This document shows positions 47,700-59,560 of a stretch of DNA of 64,000 nucleotides, in pieces. Source of the stretch: Akebia trifoliata (Eukaryota; Streptophyta; Magnoliopsida; Ranunculales; Lardizabalaceae); contig CM030716.1 of NCBI GenBank assembly GCA_017979445.1, forward strand, positions 16,759,443-16,823,442, in the 5' to 3' direction. The first letter of the stretch is position 1. Each line of letters starts with the position of its first letter. Under the pieces are notes generated by a model. That model was not told the DNA's origin and made no database searches. It saw nothing but the letters and a program-made list of their open reading frames with translations. The translations under genes and the position numbers were made by a program.

Positions 47700-48992
47700 G
47701 AAAGGAGGTAAAAGCTCACTCAATTCAATCCAAACTCTTGTTAATTTTATCAGAAGTAACTCAAAACTTAAGGTAACTTTATTCTAATATTTACCTAAGA
47801 GAACTAATAATGGGACTCGAGATCAAAGCTTTCAATAAAAGACAGATTTAAGATTCTAACCAAGTGCTTAAAGTTAAAAGCTATGATCTTGAAAATAATA
47901 CAATAAACCTATTAAAATATTTTTCTTGAATTTTTTTCAAAATTTTATGAATTTTGGAATAGAAAAGAAAATAGGAATATCTTTAAGTTCAATCATTGAC
48001 AAGGTTCAAAGAAAGGGTGGGCCGTTGATAAAGAATCGATTCCAAACCACAATGCTAGTAGCTAGTGGGCCTCCGCTTTTCTTTTAATGAATTTAACATG
48101 CCAGTTATTATGAACTTAAATCAAAAGGACAAAAAATGACGATTATTCTGACATTTGCCTATTTGTTCAAAAGACTAAATAGGCATGCGTGGCCTTTAGT
48201 TGTTTTTATAATATTCATTCAATCTAGCAGCATTCTTATTTTTCTTAATTTAAGGAGAGGGAGGAGACAGACTTGGACCTTACACCCCTAAACTTAAATA
48301 TAACACTGTCCTCAATATTTCAACAAGAAAAATGCACATGCAAAAACTAAAATTGATAAAAGTAAATGAAGTGGGTTAGATAGTACTTAAAAAAGATCCT
48401 ATAGTCCTGTTGTTACCAACACAATGTCTGGATATCACTTACCCTTGTCACAACTTTGATTATGATTATATTGTATGAAGTCGAAAGGTACTATGTTCAT
48501 AACTTGGGCAAATGGTTCCTATGCTATGTTGGATAAACACACAAGACAAAATAACTATGAAAAAGAAAAGGTAGATTGCCTCATGTAGTGTTAAGTTTAA
48601 TATCTTTAACCAGACTTATTGGAGTTGAGGGCTCAACTCAGAATACATGGGTTGCCTCATAAGCAACATTAAGTTTAACGTCTTCAGTCGGACTTTTGAA
48701 AAGGGGTTATCCTAAGAAATTTTCTTGTCACCAAATTTTATGAACACCTCAACTGATATTCCATCTCAGATGTTCCTTAGACAGATTTTAATTGTCCAAA
48801 TGACATGAAAATTATGTTACAATACACAAATATCTTACTTATGTCTCTCTGCATTAAGGAATTCACCTCTTTGAAAAATATCAACTATCGTTTTCCCTGT
48901 GATGATGAAGATTATTGGACCGACATGGTCCTTATAACTCTGTATAATTATTGTTTTGAGGGGATACAGGCTTTGATCGATTTCTAGAGATG
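47700..48992 (-). other. Degenerate internal region of Athila-like element F
   Basis: No open frame of note. Phrases such as 'ttacacccctaaacttaaat' (48280-48300) and 'gttgcctcataagcaacattaagtttaacgtc' type repeats (48575-48690, two copies about 80 bp apart) are, to my knowledge, typical non-coding parts of Athila-like plant elements. Assignment is from memory and tentative. The element continues on the far side of the LINE insertion. Confidence 0.45.
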
Positions 48993-49377
48993 TTTCACTA
49001 TTGTTTTTTTTTTTTTTTTGGATCGATAAGCTAAGGCTATGAAGGGCCCCACCCTGATATATTAAAAAAAGGCTAATGCCGAAAAAAACTAACATTCAAA
49101 TCCTCCAAGAGGATATTATACAAATCCACAGGAACATTCGAAGAATCAAAAAATTTAAAGTATCATGAAACGCTCTCCTCCTAGCTAACCAATTGGCTGT
49201 TTTGTTAGATTCTCACCACGAAAACTCCAACTCAACTGAATTAAATGTACACATAGGGGATTTGATATCTCTTACCATATTAATAACTCTCCATGACGTA
49301 TTCCATTATTCCTTGATCCTTTGGATTGTAACTAGTGAATTTGAATTAACAATTACATTCAAGTAACCTCTCATCCT

Positions 49378-49800
49378 CTAGTAGTTCAATCCATGAAGAA
49401 TGGCCTCCATCTCTCTATATATAATATCTGTATGCATTGAAGAACCAAATCTAGTAGTAAGCAATTCTCCACTATTATTCTTTGCTATAAAACCAATTCT
49501 AGAACCATTATCTGATAACGACCCATCAGTGTTCAACTTGATCATGCCCATTGGAGGAGGTTTCCATCGAACCTCTCTGTTTTCTTTAACAACTAGCATT
49601 CCATTGCAGCCCCATGTTCGGATCAACTGAATAATAGCAGAGTTAGGCGTCTTTATTCCTTCAAGCTTTTCACAAACATCAGCTATAATCATTTGGCTAA
49701 TATGTTGCACATAACTTCTTTTTCCTCGAAAATTCGTCGATTCCTTTAATGCCAATTATGATAAATGGTTGAGCAAAACAAAAGGCTCGAAACACTCGAA
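49378..49800 (-). pseudogene. RNase H domain of the LINE
   Basis: The frame contains VRWKPPPMGMIKLNTDGSLS, SRIGFIAKNNSGELLTTRFG and YREMEAILHGLNY. This is the plant LINE RNase H pattern, with the first Asp in NTDGS and a Glu in REMEAI. The domain is cut short after the second motif by a stop at 49378-49380, and the last acidic residue is not reached. It lies downstream of, and out of frame with, the zinc-binding domain. Confidence 0.85.
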
Positions 49801-49876
49801 ATATGCGCTTCGTTACCAACAAAATCAGCTTCCTCTTCTATACTGCCCACCATGTGTCTAACTATTCCAGCCCAAT

Positions 49877-50500
49877 TTAACACTTTTTTTCAATTTTCAC
49901 TCGAGTAACTACATTTGAAGAAAATGTGTTCATTGTCCTCCACATCTTACAGCACAACACAAAGCGAGAAACCATCAATAACCTTCTCTTCCTCAGGTTC
50001 TCTATTGTTAACATACTTTTATTTATCGTAAGCCAAGGAATAAAGGAATGGCGTGGAATCTTCAGGTTATTCCAAACCACCTTATGCCAATTGATCTCCG
50101 CCTCATGTCTCCGAATTGAATCCCAAGCTGAGTTTAAAGTGAAACTTCCATTCGAAGTTTCCTTCCATACTATCTTATCTTTTTCATTCGGCCATGGAAG
50201 ATGTTGATTTTCAACTAGATCTATAATCTCAGTTAATCGAATCTCATCTTTGACTAGGCCCCCCCATCTATTATTCCCTGCAAAATCAGAAACCAACGCA
50301 TTAACAATACTATTCATACGAACCACAAATCTTCTCCCAAATTGATCAATTAATGCGCTACCCTCTAACCACGGATCATTCCAAAATTTAACTAAGGACC
50401 CATCCCCCACTAAAAATCTAATATAATTTTTAGAAACATCTCAGACTTTCAAAATACCTCTCCAAGCCCAAAAGGAATCATTTGGAGGATTACATCTAAA
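49877..50500 (-). pseudogene. RT zinc-binding (zf-RVT) domain of the LINE
   Basis: The frame begins MGDGSLVKFWNDPWLEGSAL and goes on to DKIVWKETSNGSFTLNSAWD, NWHKVVWNNLKIPRHSFI and FVLCCKM. This is the pattern of the domain that follows RT in plant LINEs. Upstream in other frames (to about 50500) NPPNDSFWAWRGILKV belongs to the same protein, with a stop between. The C-terminal Cys/His region is frameshifted before RNase H. Confidence 0.88.
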
Positions 50501-50533
50501 AAAAACCTAATTAAGTTAAGTTTTTCATTATTG

Positions 50534-51565
50534 TTAGTGATTAGACTCTTAGGAGTTGGTATAAATAAAGGTTTGGAATTAGTTCTCGTTTTCTCTAAGA
50601 CAAGGTTGTCTTTTGAGAATGAATCGATAGCCAATTTAGAATGAATTGCTTCTCCCTAGAGAGGTTGTTCCGAAGATTGTATTGCTAGAATTATTTCTTC
50701 TTGGAATGGATTACTCTCTTCTTTTGTGAAGAGACAGTTTGCTATCCTAGTTGTACGTCCATCTTTTCTATGATTGGGATTGTAACATGATTGATGTCTA
50801 TTTGTACTTGAAATCGAAGTGAATCATCAATCATAGATGGGCAATCATGGAATTGGAATTGATCGCTAAAGGTATCCTAGAAGAGTGGTGGATTTTCTAG
50901 GATTAGGATATCCTCATTTTAAACTTGATCAAACTTCCCTTCTTCTAAGGATAAAGTTAGATGCTTTAATTGATTTTCCATATGGACAGTCTCATGTTGA
51001 AGTTGGAGAAGTTGTTGTTGTTGCTGATGTATCAACTTTATCATCATAAACTCTAATGCAATGGATGGCTGAGGGGTTGGAATAGGACAATTGTACATTG
51101 CTTGAGGCTCAACGATTTGATGATGGGTGAATGGTTGAAAGGTGAGTAAGATTATTGAAGAATCATAGGTTGGTTCAATATTGAGGTGTTGTGCATAGGA
51201 AAATTCATGTGGTTGCCGAAATAACTATCTTGAATGTATTGGTTATGCCTATATGAGAAATTTGGAGAGGAGCAATTTTCTAAATAATATGGTAGATTGA
51301 ACGGTGTTGGCGTCCAATAAGGATTGTATCCATGGACAGTTTGTAACTCCTTATTTCTTAGGATGGATCAGTTTGGGTAACACTCGGCTGCGTGATCATA
51401 GCTATCATACAAAACACAAAAGGATCGTGTTCCTTTATCTACTCTTGTGGTATTATCAGACCTATGAAGTAGGTTGTAATTCGTTGGATTTTTTATAGCG
51501 TTTATCCTCTTGTTTAGATTGTTTACCTTACTCAATATGTTCGACATGACAAACTCAAAACAACA
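50534..51565 (-). pseudogene. gag C-terminal remnant of Athila-like element F
   Basis: The minus strand at 51350-51550 reads LSKVNNLNKRINAIKNP followed by TRSFCVLYDSYDHAAECYPN, a zinc-knuckle-like segment. Downstream comes GYNPYWTPTPFNLPYYLEN with SSPNFSYRHNQY. The arrangement of Cys/His motif then Y.P...PNFSY resembles Athila gag proteins. The frame is broken by several stops. I base this on pattern only; it could be another gypsy gag. Confidence 0.5.
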
Positions 51566-51659
51566 CAGAGTTGATCAAACAACAAAAAGAAAAGATTGGA
51601 CCTAGATAGAGTGCCTAACTCTAGACAGCTCCTAACTAGGTAGAAATAGTGTAACTAAC

Positions 51660-52060
51660 ATTTCGACTCAGTTTTATGAAAAAAGTTGGACCATTCGGAT
51701 CTCCAAATCAGAGGTGGCGCGTAATGCATAAGCAATGGCACTCTTAAATCACATTACTTTCTTGAATGGACTAAGTTTATCCCCTTAAAGAGCAAGATTG
51801 TACTAGACACCAAAAATGATCAAGAAGCGCAATCAGTGCAACTTGAAACATATTTCTTCTATCAAGCTCGTGGGCCACATAGTCCAGTCTAATTAATTTT
51901 TGTTTATTTGAATTGGTGACTAGTGAGTTAATTATCCTAATTAGAGTAAGGAATTGGTAATGGCTTCCAATCCTTATCTTATTGGGTCATCCCGTGAAGA
52001 GGGGTGCACTTTACTAATTAGAAAATAAAAGTCCAAATGTGTGCAAATAGAAAGTAACAA
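51660..52060 (-). other. Leader block of element F, related to family-A leader
   Basis: Contains GATCTCCAAATCAGAGGTGG, then ATGCATAAGCAATGGCACTC and TTTATCCCCTTAAAGAGCAA. These align in order with 4290-4460 of element 1 and 25335-25510 of element A, in the same orientation. The position between primer site and gag is also the same. Confidence 0.6.
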
Positions 52061-52740
52061 ACAAAATCAAGGAGTAGACCACTAGCAAAGGAGGCATGGG
52101 TATTGTGAAATTACCTTTTGTACTAGACAGGAGGATGTCAACTTAGGCCACCAATTCTAGATTTGGTATACGAACCTAAAGAGCCGTGACGGTTTCATCC
52201 AACTGTCGTCATTCCTTAGTATATTACAATCCAAGTCGTATTGGATAATTAAAAACTAATGAAAATTTACAATGAACTTAATACAAAGAGTATCTAAAAC
52301 AGAAAATTAGACCTATCTAAAATGAAATTAAATAAAGGAAAAAACAAAAAGAATTTATATTTGCTCCTGGACTCTTAGATGATTTTTTAAGTCTTTTCCT
52401 CCAAAGAATCACAAACCTAAAAAAAGAAATAAAAGGTCAGAAACTGAACAAAAAAGAGAAATAAAAAATAAAGTCTGCTATTACAATACAGGGACTACCA
52501 GAGAGTTGCTATAAAAATTAGAGGACAAAAGTCCAAAATTTTACCGCATCGCCGTGATTACTCACAACCGCGCGGTGACGTTAGCACTTTTGGTCACCAA
52601 ATTTTTACAATGACCTTCTTTTGGTTTGTTGATTGTAATGGAAATTTTTTTTTTTTTTTTGATTTTTTTGGATTATTAAAAACTAAAAATATAAAATAGA
52701 AAGAAACAAATTCACTCAAAACTGAAGTTACTAAACTTTT
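52061..52740 (-). other. Leader of element F, remainder
   Basis: Non-coding and A-rich, with a T run at 52646-52662. No gene or clear repeat was seen beyond its position between primer site and gag. Confidence 0.4.
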
Positions 52741-52757
52741 GCCAAGCAGCGATGCCA
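52741..52757 (-). other. Primer-binding site of element F (decayed)
   Basis: The minus strand reads TGGCATCGCTGCTTGGC, resembling the TGGCGCCGTTGCCGGGG-type site of Athila elements. It follows an AT-rich LTR end. Confidence 0.6.
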
Positions 52758-52762
52758 AAATT

Positions 52763-54605
52763 CTGATATGTATAGAAAGAATTTAAATTTAAAACCAAAC
52801 TTGGAAGGCAAGTGAGGGTCGAACACTAAGAAAGGGGTTAGAATTAAGCAAAGAGTATGAAATTGAATCTAACCAACATGTAAAATATGTTTTTGTGTTT
52901 TTTAAGTGACTAAAAGAAAACAAAGCTTATTGAAAATTAAACTAATAGAAATTCAAGTTAAGCTAAAGACAATGGATGGAAATCACCATTAGAGAGAGGA
53001 TCCATTTTGAGCCTCAATTGCATTTGCTGACATGTTTACAGCAAACTCCCAAAAAATTAGGATGATCCATTAAAATTCCACTATGGCGCGGTGATGACAT
53101 CAACACTTTTAGGGCTGAATTTTGACTAGGTTTTTCCATTTGTCCTCTTGGTTGTAATGCAAAATTAGTTTCTTGATTTTGAATTCTTCTTCAATGATTT
53201 GATATTTGACCTATACAATAAACATGCGCATAATCAAATTTTTTATATATGCAATTATTTCATGTAAATAAACATTTTTAACATGGTGGAATATGCAACA
53301 AAATAATTCGAGACTTAACATAATTATTTACTTAGTATAGTAAAATAAGAATGGAAATCGAGGTAAATGTCTAAGAAAAATGCAAATAAATTAGTGTGTT
53401 GAGACACTGGTCAACCACTCAGCTTAAAAGCTTCGATTTTTCATATCTTTCAACCCAAAACCTTTATTTATTTTTTCCTTTTAGAACCATTCAACTTAAA
53501 TCTCTGATTGTTCATCTTTAATACCAATTTAGATTTTTTTTTTTGGAGTTGTGGTATTTTTTTGAAACCATTGATTTTTTATTTGTTTTCCTGAAAACAA
53601 CTTAGATTAAGGCTATGTTTGGATTAAGAGAAGTAGAGAAAAGAAAAACTCATTAAAAGAAGAAAATATAAGGGAAAAGAAGAGAAACTCAATTTCTCTC
53701 GACCGTGTTTGGATTGACAAGAGAGAATCTGGGACAAAATATTTAAAATAGCCTAAAAGAGATCTAGGGGCAGAGATAGAATTATAAAATATTTTAAAAG
53801 GGTTCCTCTCCATTTCTCTCATCTTTTCTCCACTTTTGAAGAGAAAATAACTCTCCTCTTCTCTCCAATTCTTCTTTCTTCTTTCCCCACTTAACAATCC
53901 AAATAAGAAAAATGATGAGAAACTCAGTTATTTTCTCTTCTCTTTTCTCCATGTCTCTCAATCCAAACACAGCGTAAAAGCTTTGAGTTTCCTGCTCCTT
54001 CAACTCAAAACCTTGATTGGTGTTCTTATCAAAAGCATTCATCTTAAATCTTCTATTTTCCCCTTCTTATTCCATCTTCAACCCATCATTTAACCACATA
54101 ATCCACCTAAAAAAATGTTAGGGTTTTTTCTTTCATCGTTTGAATAATCTTATCTTGTATTGAGCCTTGAGGTTAAGTTTTAAAATTCTGACTTGGCATG
54201 AGGTTTGGAGAACAAGGGTAGAAGAAAACCTTAAAAATTTCTATCCCAAATCAACGGATGAAGATGACGGATTTTGGTATATATTTTTTAACTGATTTTA
54301 AAAAATCAGCAAACCATTCTTATGTATTTTTTTAATTGCTGATTTTTTAGAATCATCAAACCCTTCATTTCTATAGGTGTGAATTTTCTTATGTTTTTTT
54401 TTTTTTTTAAATTTCTCAAAAGTCAAAACCACTCATCTTCAAACTCCTTTTTTTTTTTTTAAGTTTACAATTTTTAATTTTTTGGGGTGTTTAGGGTTAA
54501 TTTCCATGTTGTTGTTATCATTGCTCATCAGATTATGGTTGAGAGTTGCATTTTCATTGGGTTTTTGTTATGATTTGGGTTTTGGATTATAATTTTTATT
54601 GGCAT
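52763..54605 (-). repeat. Probable LTR of element F (outer end uncertain)
   Basis: Upstream of the primer site on the minus strand lies TTCGACCCTCACTTGCCTTCC, matching the ACGACCCTACTTGTCAATC segment near the end of the plus-strand LTR at 54606-56092. Without the Tourist MITE the span is about 1.48 kb, similar to that LTR. I could not fix its outer boundary, and homology in the middle is weak. Confidence 0.45.
53611..53974. mobile_element. Tourist-like MITE
   Basis: The left end GGCTATGTTTGGATTAAGAG and the reversed right end CGCTGTGTTTGGATTGAGAG form terminal inverted repeats. TAA flanks both sides (53608-53610 and 53975-53977), the 3-bp duplication usual for PIF/Harbinger elements. An internal copy of the end motif is at 53703-53720. 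It is 364 bp and non-coding; the Lys/Glu-rich frames through it are artefacts. Confidence 0.88.
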
Positions 54606-56092
54606 TGTTAAGTGCCTAAAAGTGTGTATTTTTTCATTATTTTATAGAGTACTTAACCATATTTTCTAACTTAGAAATACGATTTCTTCATAAAATCATG
54701 CATAATAGTTAATTCATCATAAATTATATTTGATTAACTAAATTACATGTATTTTTACGAATTTTGAGGGTTTAATTATATGTCTATTTCTCACAGGCAA
54801 AAACAAATGAAAATTGAAAAATCGAAGAGTGGAAAAAGAACAAAGTCAGAAGTCAAAGGTTAAAGTCAAAGCACGGTCCAAGAGATCCAATGATTTTGAA
54901 TTGACAGAATCAAGTTTTAAATCTGTCACGTCATATCGTTTTGTCCATAACTTTTGATTTACTTATCGAAAAAAAAAAAATTAGGGTTATAAAATTGATT
55001 CAGAGGAGAAACAATTTGTATTTCACAAAGAAAATATCCTTCAAACTTAGAATTGGTCAAAAATACGTAACAAGTCAGAGACTCCAAGTCTATCATGTTT
55101 CACAATTTTGAACGTAACTTTTAACTTGATTATCGAAACGGGCAAGGTCAGTGGGGTTATAACTCTAATTGAGAGGGGAACATATTTATATTTCTCGTAG
55201 AAGATCAGATTCGGGTGAAAAAGGACGAAAACGTATTGCCAAATAACACTAGGTTTTATTTATAAAAAGACCTTAACTTTTTAGTTTTTAGGTTCTCTTC
55301 TCTTTCTCTTTGATCCCTTTCTCCTCTCCTCTCCTAATATCTTTTTTTTTTTTTTTTTAGGTTTTAGTTATTATTTTATGCAAATTTGAAGACAAGTATT
55401 TTTTTCAAAACTCAGTAGAAGATAAGTTATTTTTTCATATATTTATTTGTTGATTTCTAGAGTGAATCTTGACTAATTTCTCAATGTAGGGATATTGATG
55501 AAGTCAAGGTTATTATTTATTTGTAGTTTATTCTTCTAGTTCTTGATATTTTTATTATTAAAATAGATTTATCTTCAAAATCTTGTATCTTCAATATTCT
55601 CAATTTATTTCTTCTTATTCTTCATTTCGGGGGCGATCCGTTACTATTGGATACAACCCATTATATTGGATGCCCACTGTCATGTTGAATCATTGGACGA
55701 TAAAACTATTAAAGAGAAGGAAATCTTAAGTAATTTTAAATATTTAATTATTTGGTTAATTAATGTTAAATCCTCCAAATCAATTACCTTTACCAGTTTC
55801 TTGATTTGAGTTATTCAATAAGAATTTGAAAAATAAATTGATTTAAATTAATTGTCTTGACTTTATTCATTCTCCTTAGAAGTTTTTCAATTCAGACCTT
55901 TTTTAGTTAATTTAATTAGTTTTTAGTTTAGTTGTCAAAATCACACTTTTTTTTCGTTTGATTATTTGAAATCTGATATATTAGTCCCCCATTCCTTAGT
56001 AGAACGACCCTACTTGTCAATCTAAAATAGGTTTTTAATTATAATTTTATATTTTGTTCTTATCCTTTTCAGAGGCATCATTACGACAAACA
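54606..56092 (+). repeat. Athila-type LTR E
   Basis: 1487 bp from TGTTAAGTGCCTAAAAGTG to ACGACAAACA. It contains a TATA box TTTATAAAAAGACC near 55258 and a T run at 55339-55358. A primer-binding site follows after 2 bp, so it is the 5' LTR of a plus-strand element whose remainder is missing beyond about 56700. Confidence 0.8.
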
Positions 56093-56094
56093 AT

Positions 56095-56112
56095 TGGCAC
56101 CATTGTCAGGGA
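56095..56112 (+). other. Primer-binding site of element E
   Basis: TGGCACCATTGTCAGGGA closely resembles TGGCGCCGTTGTCGGGGA, the site commonly found beside Athila LTRs (tRNA-Asp type). Confidence 0.78.
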
Positions 56113-56700
56113 TTTGCGTAATTAATTTTTTGGATCGAGAAGTATCAAGAAAATTTTCTAAATTTCTTAGTTTTTCTTTTTCTTTCTTTTTTTAAGTTTT
56201 TTATTATTATTATTTTACTTTATTTTTTATTTCATGTTTTTAAATTTTCTTTTTTCCTTGTAGGAGACAAATCTTGAACGCGGAATGAAGAAGAAGATCA
56301 TATTTTCTTTAAAACCAATTTAGAAATAGATTAGGATTAATTTTTATTTAAATTTTTTTGAGCAATAATTTTTTACTCATTATTTATTTTAATTGTCCGG
56401 GAAAGCACATATTGTAATAAAATTTAGGACGGAGTGACAGTGGAACACAACTATTTCAGCCACTCAGGTTTGTACACCGAAACTAGTGTCGGTAGGTCGA
56501 ATTGATTCAATAAGGCATCCCTCTTCTAAAACGGAATGTAAGAGTATCTTTTGACACCCACGCCTTCCTGTCAGTGGGTTACTGTATTGCCTTTATCTGA
56601 TTATCAACTGTACACACCGGGGAGGACACATAATATAACAGGGGGGAATTCATCACCAACTCTTATCTTTCAGGTTTAATAAAAATTGACTTACATCACT
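56113..56700 (+). other. Leader remnant of element E and unassigned sequence
   Basis: AT-rich sequence to about 56380, then a more GC-balanced stretch (56390-56650) with no homology that I recognise. No reading frame is supported. Confidence 0.4.
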
Positions 56701-57811
56701 CAATAACCTTAAAAATTGAAGTCATTTTATTCCTTTACATTTTCATTCTCAAATATAAAATCCTAAGTAATAATCAAATATCATTTTTCAATGTCCTATT
56801 TTACTCAAAAATCTTCATCAATGTCCTATATATGCACATGTTATGTATAACCGCAGTACCCACTAGTATATTAAAATGAACTTAAGAAAACAAAACTACT
56901 TACTTGCCATAGCAAAAGATATTGCTTAAGCATGGTTTAAAATCTCAGTTTTACGTCTCAATTCATTCATGGCCAACATCGAGTTGTATCAAACGAGTCA
57001 TCCCGTCAGGTATTAGATAAATTAATAAATTTTTTTTTTTTGATAAAATAAGGTATATTCGGAAGTTCTTTGTCAAAATACGAAATCCCAATTGACTCGG
57101 CCAAATTTTACTTACACGGCTAAGATGTTCAAAATCTCAATTGTCAAATGAGACAGTGTAAGATGATTTAATTGGAAACCCATCACATGCGTGAAATCGA
57201 ATCATCTCTGTCTTGGACAAGTTTTAAACATGGTTTTAAAACTCATTTTGCCATCTCGTCCATGAATGAGACCAAGTCATCTCAGATGAGTTTTCCGATA
57301 CATTTGAATCATCTCATTCAACAATAAGTAAATTGAACCATGATTTTAAATCTCATCCAATACGTTTGACTTGTCTTTCCATTTCATTGATAGACGAGAC
57401 ATATCATACGGATTGTCTCAGTCTCGTCCATTAATGAGACCGAGTCATTTCAGATGAGGTCTCCGATATATTTGAATCATCTCGTTAATCAATAAGTAAA
57501 TTGAACCATGGTTTTAAATCTCATCCAATACGTCTGACTTGTCTTTCCATTTCATTGATGGACGAGACGTATCGTACGGGTCGTCTCGGTCTCGTTAGTG
57601 GACGATATTTAAAACCATGGGTTTAAGATAGAACTAAGTGGACCCCTATAATTGGACAAGGCTTCAGCGAGAGTGATGACAATGACCATAATGATAATTA
57701 TTATGATGTCGAATTATACAACACAAATCAACAGAGCAACAAGGGAGTAATAGAGAGTATGCCCTTGTGAACTTAGGAACCCAAACTAGAACATTATAGA
57801 TCACATACAGA
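56701..57811. other. Intergenic sequence downstream of psbR
   Basis: No gene seen. It includes a T/A run at 57030-57045 and the ~160-bp repeats listed separately. The last ~110 bp (57700-57811) are the likely 3' UTR of psbR; no canonical AATAAA was found. Confidence 0.5.
57210..57610. repeat. ~160-bp tandem repeat, 2.5 copies
   Basis: AATTGAACCATGATTTTAAA begins near 57331 and its near-copy near 57491. GAGACC(A/G)AGTCAT and TTTGAATCATCTC recur with the same spacing, and a partial copy precedes at 57225. The units are rich in TCTCGTC/GACGAGA inverted pairs. Confidence 0.8.
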
Positions 57812-58804
57812 CTACTGAGCTAAAGCACTTGTGCTGTAGACAAGGAGGGCTCCCCCAAGTAGAAGAGCACCAAGGGTAACAGCCCAAATCAACAAACCAG
57901 TGGTACCTGCATTTCATATATTGCAACCAAAAAAAAAAATGTTATTTCACAAGAATTAAAAAAAAAATTATAATTACAATGGAGATAATTATATTTTAGA
58001 TGGATTTCTTACCACCAACGTAGACGTCACCACTTGGAGACCATTCTTCCGGTGAGTAGATTGGGCTGGATATCAAACATCACATATACATAAAGATCAG
58101 TTAATAAATCTACAAATACAATTATTTAGGTGGTTTTTTTGTTTTAGTTAAATTCATGTAAAATAGAAGTTATAATTATAGTAGTATATATATATATATG
58201 GATCCGTTGACTCCTCAAAATGACTCATGAAAAAACACATGATCCCAACCATTTAAACACAAAATCCAATGATTGAGATTTAAGAGTATCTTGAAAACAC
58301 AAATCTCAGAGATACTTATCCCGAGGATAAATCTCAACCATTGGATTTTGCATTTAAAGAGTTGGTATCATATGTGTATACAGATCCTAATCCTATATAT
58401 ATATAGGGTCCCGTTCCCCACCCTAAGCTTTACCCTACACTTTAACAAACGTGTTTTGTCCTACATGGGTTAAAAGTTTTGGAATAGATTGATTTTTGGT
58501 GAGGATGATCTCATTTTTGGTGAGGATGATCTTTGTGGTGAGGAGATCATCCTCACCAAAAATCAGCTCATTCCAAAACTTCTAACCCCATCAAAAATGG
58601 TTTATAAAAAATGGATGGTCCACAATTTTTCAACTTGTAAACATGGGGCTAAACATTTCGGAATGGGCTGATTTTTGGGGAGGATGATCTTCTAATCATA
58701 GAGATCATCCTCACCAAAAATCAGCCCATTCCAAAACTTTTAACCCATGTAAGACAAAAACGTTTGTTAAAGTGTAGGGTAAAGCTTAGGGTGCTGAACA
58801 TTTC

Positions 58805-58839
<35 letters not shown>

Positions 58840-59486
58840 GAATGATAACTAACAAATATATATAATGAAAAAGACGGAGTTTGTTAGTCTTTTACATAAT
58901 AAATATATTTATCATGTTGGCATTGATTGTCAAAGCATTTACTACAAAATCTTTACGGAAAATGCCGAAGTAATATTAAAATTGACATTGTTTGGTACAT
59001 TGCTGACATGGATGTGTCTATAGAACCATAGATGCTTTTCATCGAGATATGAGTGAGATGCATCAATGGTTTTGTGCACACCAATGTCCCAAACGATGTC
59101 AATTTCAATGTTACTCCAACACGACTCAATGTATATATATGGGTAGCATTCATTTGAAAAATTCCTAGACAAAGTATTTTGTCTTATATGGGCTAAAATT
59201 TTCGGAATGGGCTGATTTTTTGTGAGGATTATCCCTATGGTGAGGAGGCCATTCTCACATTTCTAACCCTAGTTTACAAATTGAAGAATCGTGGATCGTA
59301 AATTTTTAATAGTTAGTTTGTAATCATTTTTCATGGGGTTAGATGTTTTAGAATGGGCTGATTTTTTGTGAGGATGATCACCTCACCACGGAGATCATCC
59401 TCACAAAAAATCAGGCCATTCTAGAACTTTCAACTCATATAAGACAAAATTTTATCCAGGATTTTGGCTGTTGAACCCGAACCTAG

Positions 59487-59560
<74 letters not shown>

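Larger units (their letters stand above)
49004..50522 (-). mobile_element. 5'-truncated LINE (L1-type) with poly(A) and target duplication
   Basis: On the minus strand: the zinc-binding RT tail domain, an RNase H domain, a short 3' UTR, and a 16-A tail (forward T run 49004-49019). The flanks TTTCACTATTG (48993-49003) and TTTCATTATTG (50523-50533) match at 10 of 11 positions and look like a target-site duplication. The length of 1.5 kb means that endonuclease and RT are missing, as is usual for truncated LINE insertions. It lies inside element F. Confidence 0.85.
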
